A DNA stretch of 7,295 nucleotides, taken from positions 1 to 7,295 of the forward strand of contig CAMGET010000058.1 in NCBI GenBank assembly GCA_946055175.1, written 5' to 3'. A model generated the notes under the pieces. It worked only from the letters and a program-made list of their open reading frames with translations. It did no database searches and was not told where the DNA came from. Positions 6,003-7,295 of the stretch are shown piece by piece; position 1 is the first letter of the stretch; every line of letters begins with the position of its first letter. The stretch is from an uncultured Roseburia sp. Its GTDB lineage: Bacteria > Bacillota > Clostridia > Lachnospirales > Lachnospiraceae. The position numbers and the translations under genes were made by a program.

Positions 6003-7295
6003 TTATTTCGCTTTCGAAGCTTTCCGTTCTTCCTTTGCAGCTTTGTAATTAAGATAAACTTCTGATTTTTTAAATTTGATTTTCTTAACAATAAACAATA
6101 CCAGTGACAATGTGAATAAGAACGCAAATCCACAAGTTAAAATCATCGCTGTTGTAATCACAATCGGCTTTCTCTCTTTAATCGTCGTATTTGGTCCAAT
6201 TCCGTTCATTGCCTGTGAATTTGCAATGGCATATAAATTATGGTGACAGGCTTCTTTCATCGCAGCAACTGCTACAGGGTCATTTTTATATCCTGCCAGG
6301 CCATCTGCGCCGGTAATCATAAAGGTAAGCATGGAGTCGTAAGTAGTGGTTCCACCCATCACACCATCAATACCATTTACCATCGTATTTAATACATTAT
6401 CTGTAATCTGGAGACCATTACACTGCCATTCCTCATTTAAAATACCTTTCACAAGACCTTTGTTACCGCCTGACCACTGGGTACCCCAACGGGTATAAGC
6501 CATCATGACGCCATTACCGCCAGCCTGTGATTTTTCCAAACCACCCTGAAATGCTCGTAAATAAATTTCACGGGCAGCCTGTTCACTTAACCATACTCCA
6601 AGGCCAATACGATCCTGTTCACAGTCATTTAATGCAAAATGCTTAAATACGACACGTACACCCTTCTCTTCAATACCCATTACCTCGTATTTACCGGTTT
6701 CAGAGGAAAGGAAAGCATCTTCTGAATAGTATTCGAAGTTACGTCCGCCATATGGGGAACGATGGATGTTTGCACCCGGTCCGTAAAGGAAGGTTACTTT
6801 TGCATCTAAACAGTCATTTCCTACGATGTTACCGATTTCATAAATCAATTGTTTGTTAAACGTAGCTGCTAAAACGTCTTCTGAGGTAAGAGCCGTTGTC
6901 TGTACGCCAAGGTGCGCACCAAATAATGCTACGGTTAAGCCCTGAGGGCCGTTTTCATCACGTGTACCCGGAGCCTGAATGGACATTACCGGCATGGTCC
7001 AGTGGAAAGAATCCCCGATAAGAGTCACCATTTCATCAAATGTCAACTGATCCAGTAAGTCATCCCACTTAGGGTCATTGTAATCAAGACCTACCATATC
7101 GAAAAGTTTTAATCCATTTTTTGCGCCAAGCGTTGGCATTTCATCCCGGTTTGTCGGATCTGTTTTGTACTGCTGATCCTGTAATGCTGCTACTAAATAA
7201 TCATTCAATGCAATCTTAACCGTTTTTGCCAAACTAGGCATGGTACCTTCCCAGTCATTACGTGTTAAGTAAGTGACTGTCTGATCTACTTCTGC
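6003..7295 (-). CDS. Family 3 glycoside hydrolase, membrane-anchored, 5' end outside window
   Basis: The frame is open to the window edge, so the 430 visible residues are the C-terminal part. The first residues (AEVDQTVTYLTRNDWEGT) look like the end of a GH3 C-terminal-type domain. The GH3 catalytic (N-type) domain follows at about 75-315, so the domain order is reversed relative to most GH3 enzymes; this arrangement is known from Ruminococcus albus and Butyrivibrio beta-glucosidases. Motifs visible: GPGANIHRSPYGGRNFEYYSED around 172-193, KHFALND at 218-224, and GLQITDN with D299 as the likely catalytic nucleophile. The usual DGP substrate-binding motif reads NGP (N115). A hydrophobic helix at about 377-404 and a lysine-rich tail follow, which places the enzyme at the membrane with the catalytic part probably outside. 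The family cleaves beta-glucosides or beta-xylosides. Its partner is the downstream symporter. Confidence 0.88.
   Translation of the reverse strand, partial: AEVDQTVTYLTRNDWEGTMPSLAKTVKIALNDYLVAALQDQQYKTDPTNRDEMPTLGAKNGLKLFDMVGLDYNDPKWDDLLDQLTFDEMVTLIGDSFHWTMPVMSIQAPGTRDENGPQGLTVALFGAHLGVQTTALTSEDVLAATFNKQLIYEIGNIVGNDCLDAKVTFLYGPGANIHRSPYGGRNFEYYSEDAFLSSETGKYEVMGIEEKGVRVVFKHFALNDCEQDRIGLGVWLSEQAAREIYLRAFQGGLEKSQAGGNGVMMAYTRWGTQWSGGNKGLVKGILNEEWQCNGLQITDNVLNTMVNGIDGVMGGTTTYDSMLTFMITGADGLAGYKNDPVAVAAMKEACHHNLYAIANSQAMNGIGPNTTIKERKPIVITTAMILTCGFAFLFTLSLVLFIVKKIKFKKSEVYLNYKAAKEERKASKAK

Overview
The window looks like part of a low-GC Firmicutes chromosome, most likely a Lachnospiraceae-type Clostridium. 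This is inferred from AT-rich intergenic DNA, strong AGGAGG-type ribosome binding sites, a classical sigma-A promoter, and a membrane-anchored family 3 glycosidase paired with a GPH sugar symporter. Every recognisable gene lies on the minus strand, so transcription runs from position 7295 towards 1.

Right-hand module (about 4340-7295), sugar use. A family 3 glycoside hydrolase, cut off at the window edge, ends in a transmembrane anchor. It is followed 18 bases later by a 12-helix GPH-type cation:sugar symporter, and a hairpin terminator closes the unit. The hydrolase probably releases sugars at the outer face of the membrane and the symporter imports them.

Left-hand module (about 50-4332), sulfur, cysteine and tRNA modification. 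In transcription order it holds tcdA (E1-like tRNA t6A dehydratase) with a 12-bp leader hairpin; cysK (cysteine synthase) with its own strong promoter, a palindrome upstream of it and a terminator; a divergent tRNA-Cys(GCA)-like gene; a broken cystathionine gamma-synthase/lyase-type gene; a rhodanese-TtcA fusion (tRNA thiolase); and a small metallophosphoesterase. CysK makes cysteine. The fusion protein would use sulfur to thiolate tRNA, and TcdA modifies tRNA in a pathway that in E. coli is tied to a cysteine desulfurase system.

The most unusual items are the divergent tRNA-Cys-like gene placed among cysteine genes, the doubly deleted PLP-enzyme remnant beside it (with its catalytic Lys codon changed to Arg), the rhodanese-TtcA fusion with an extra cysteine cluster, and a perfect 13-bp-arm palindrome inside the symporter coding sequence. 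I saw no mobile element, CRISPR array or rRNA. No stretch longer than 300 bases lacks a gene. Positions 1-49 are AT-rich, with no gene or convincing terminator visible.
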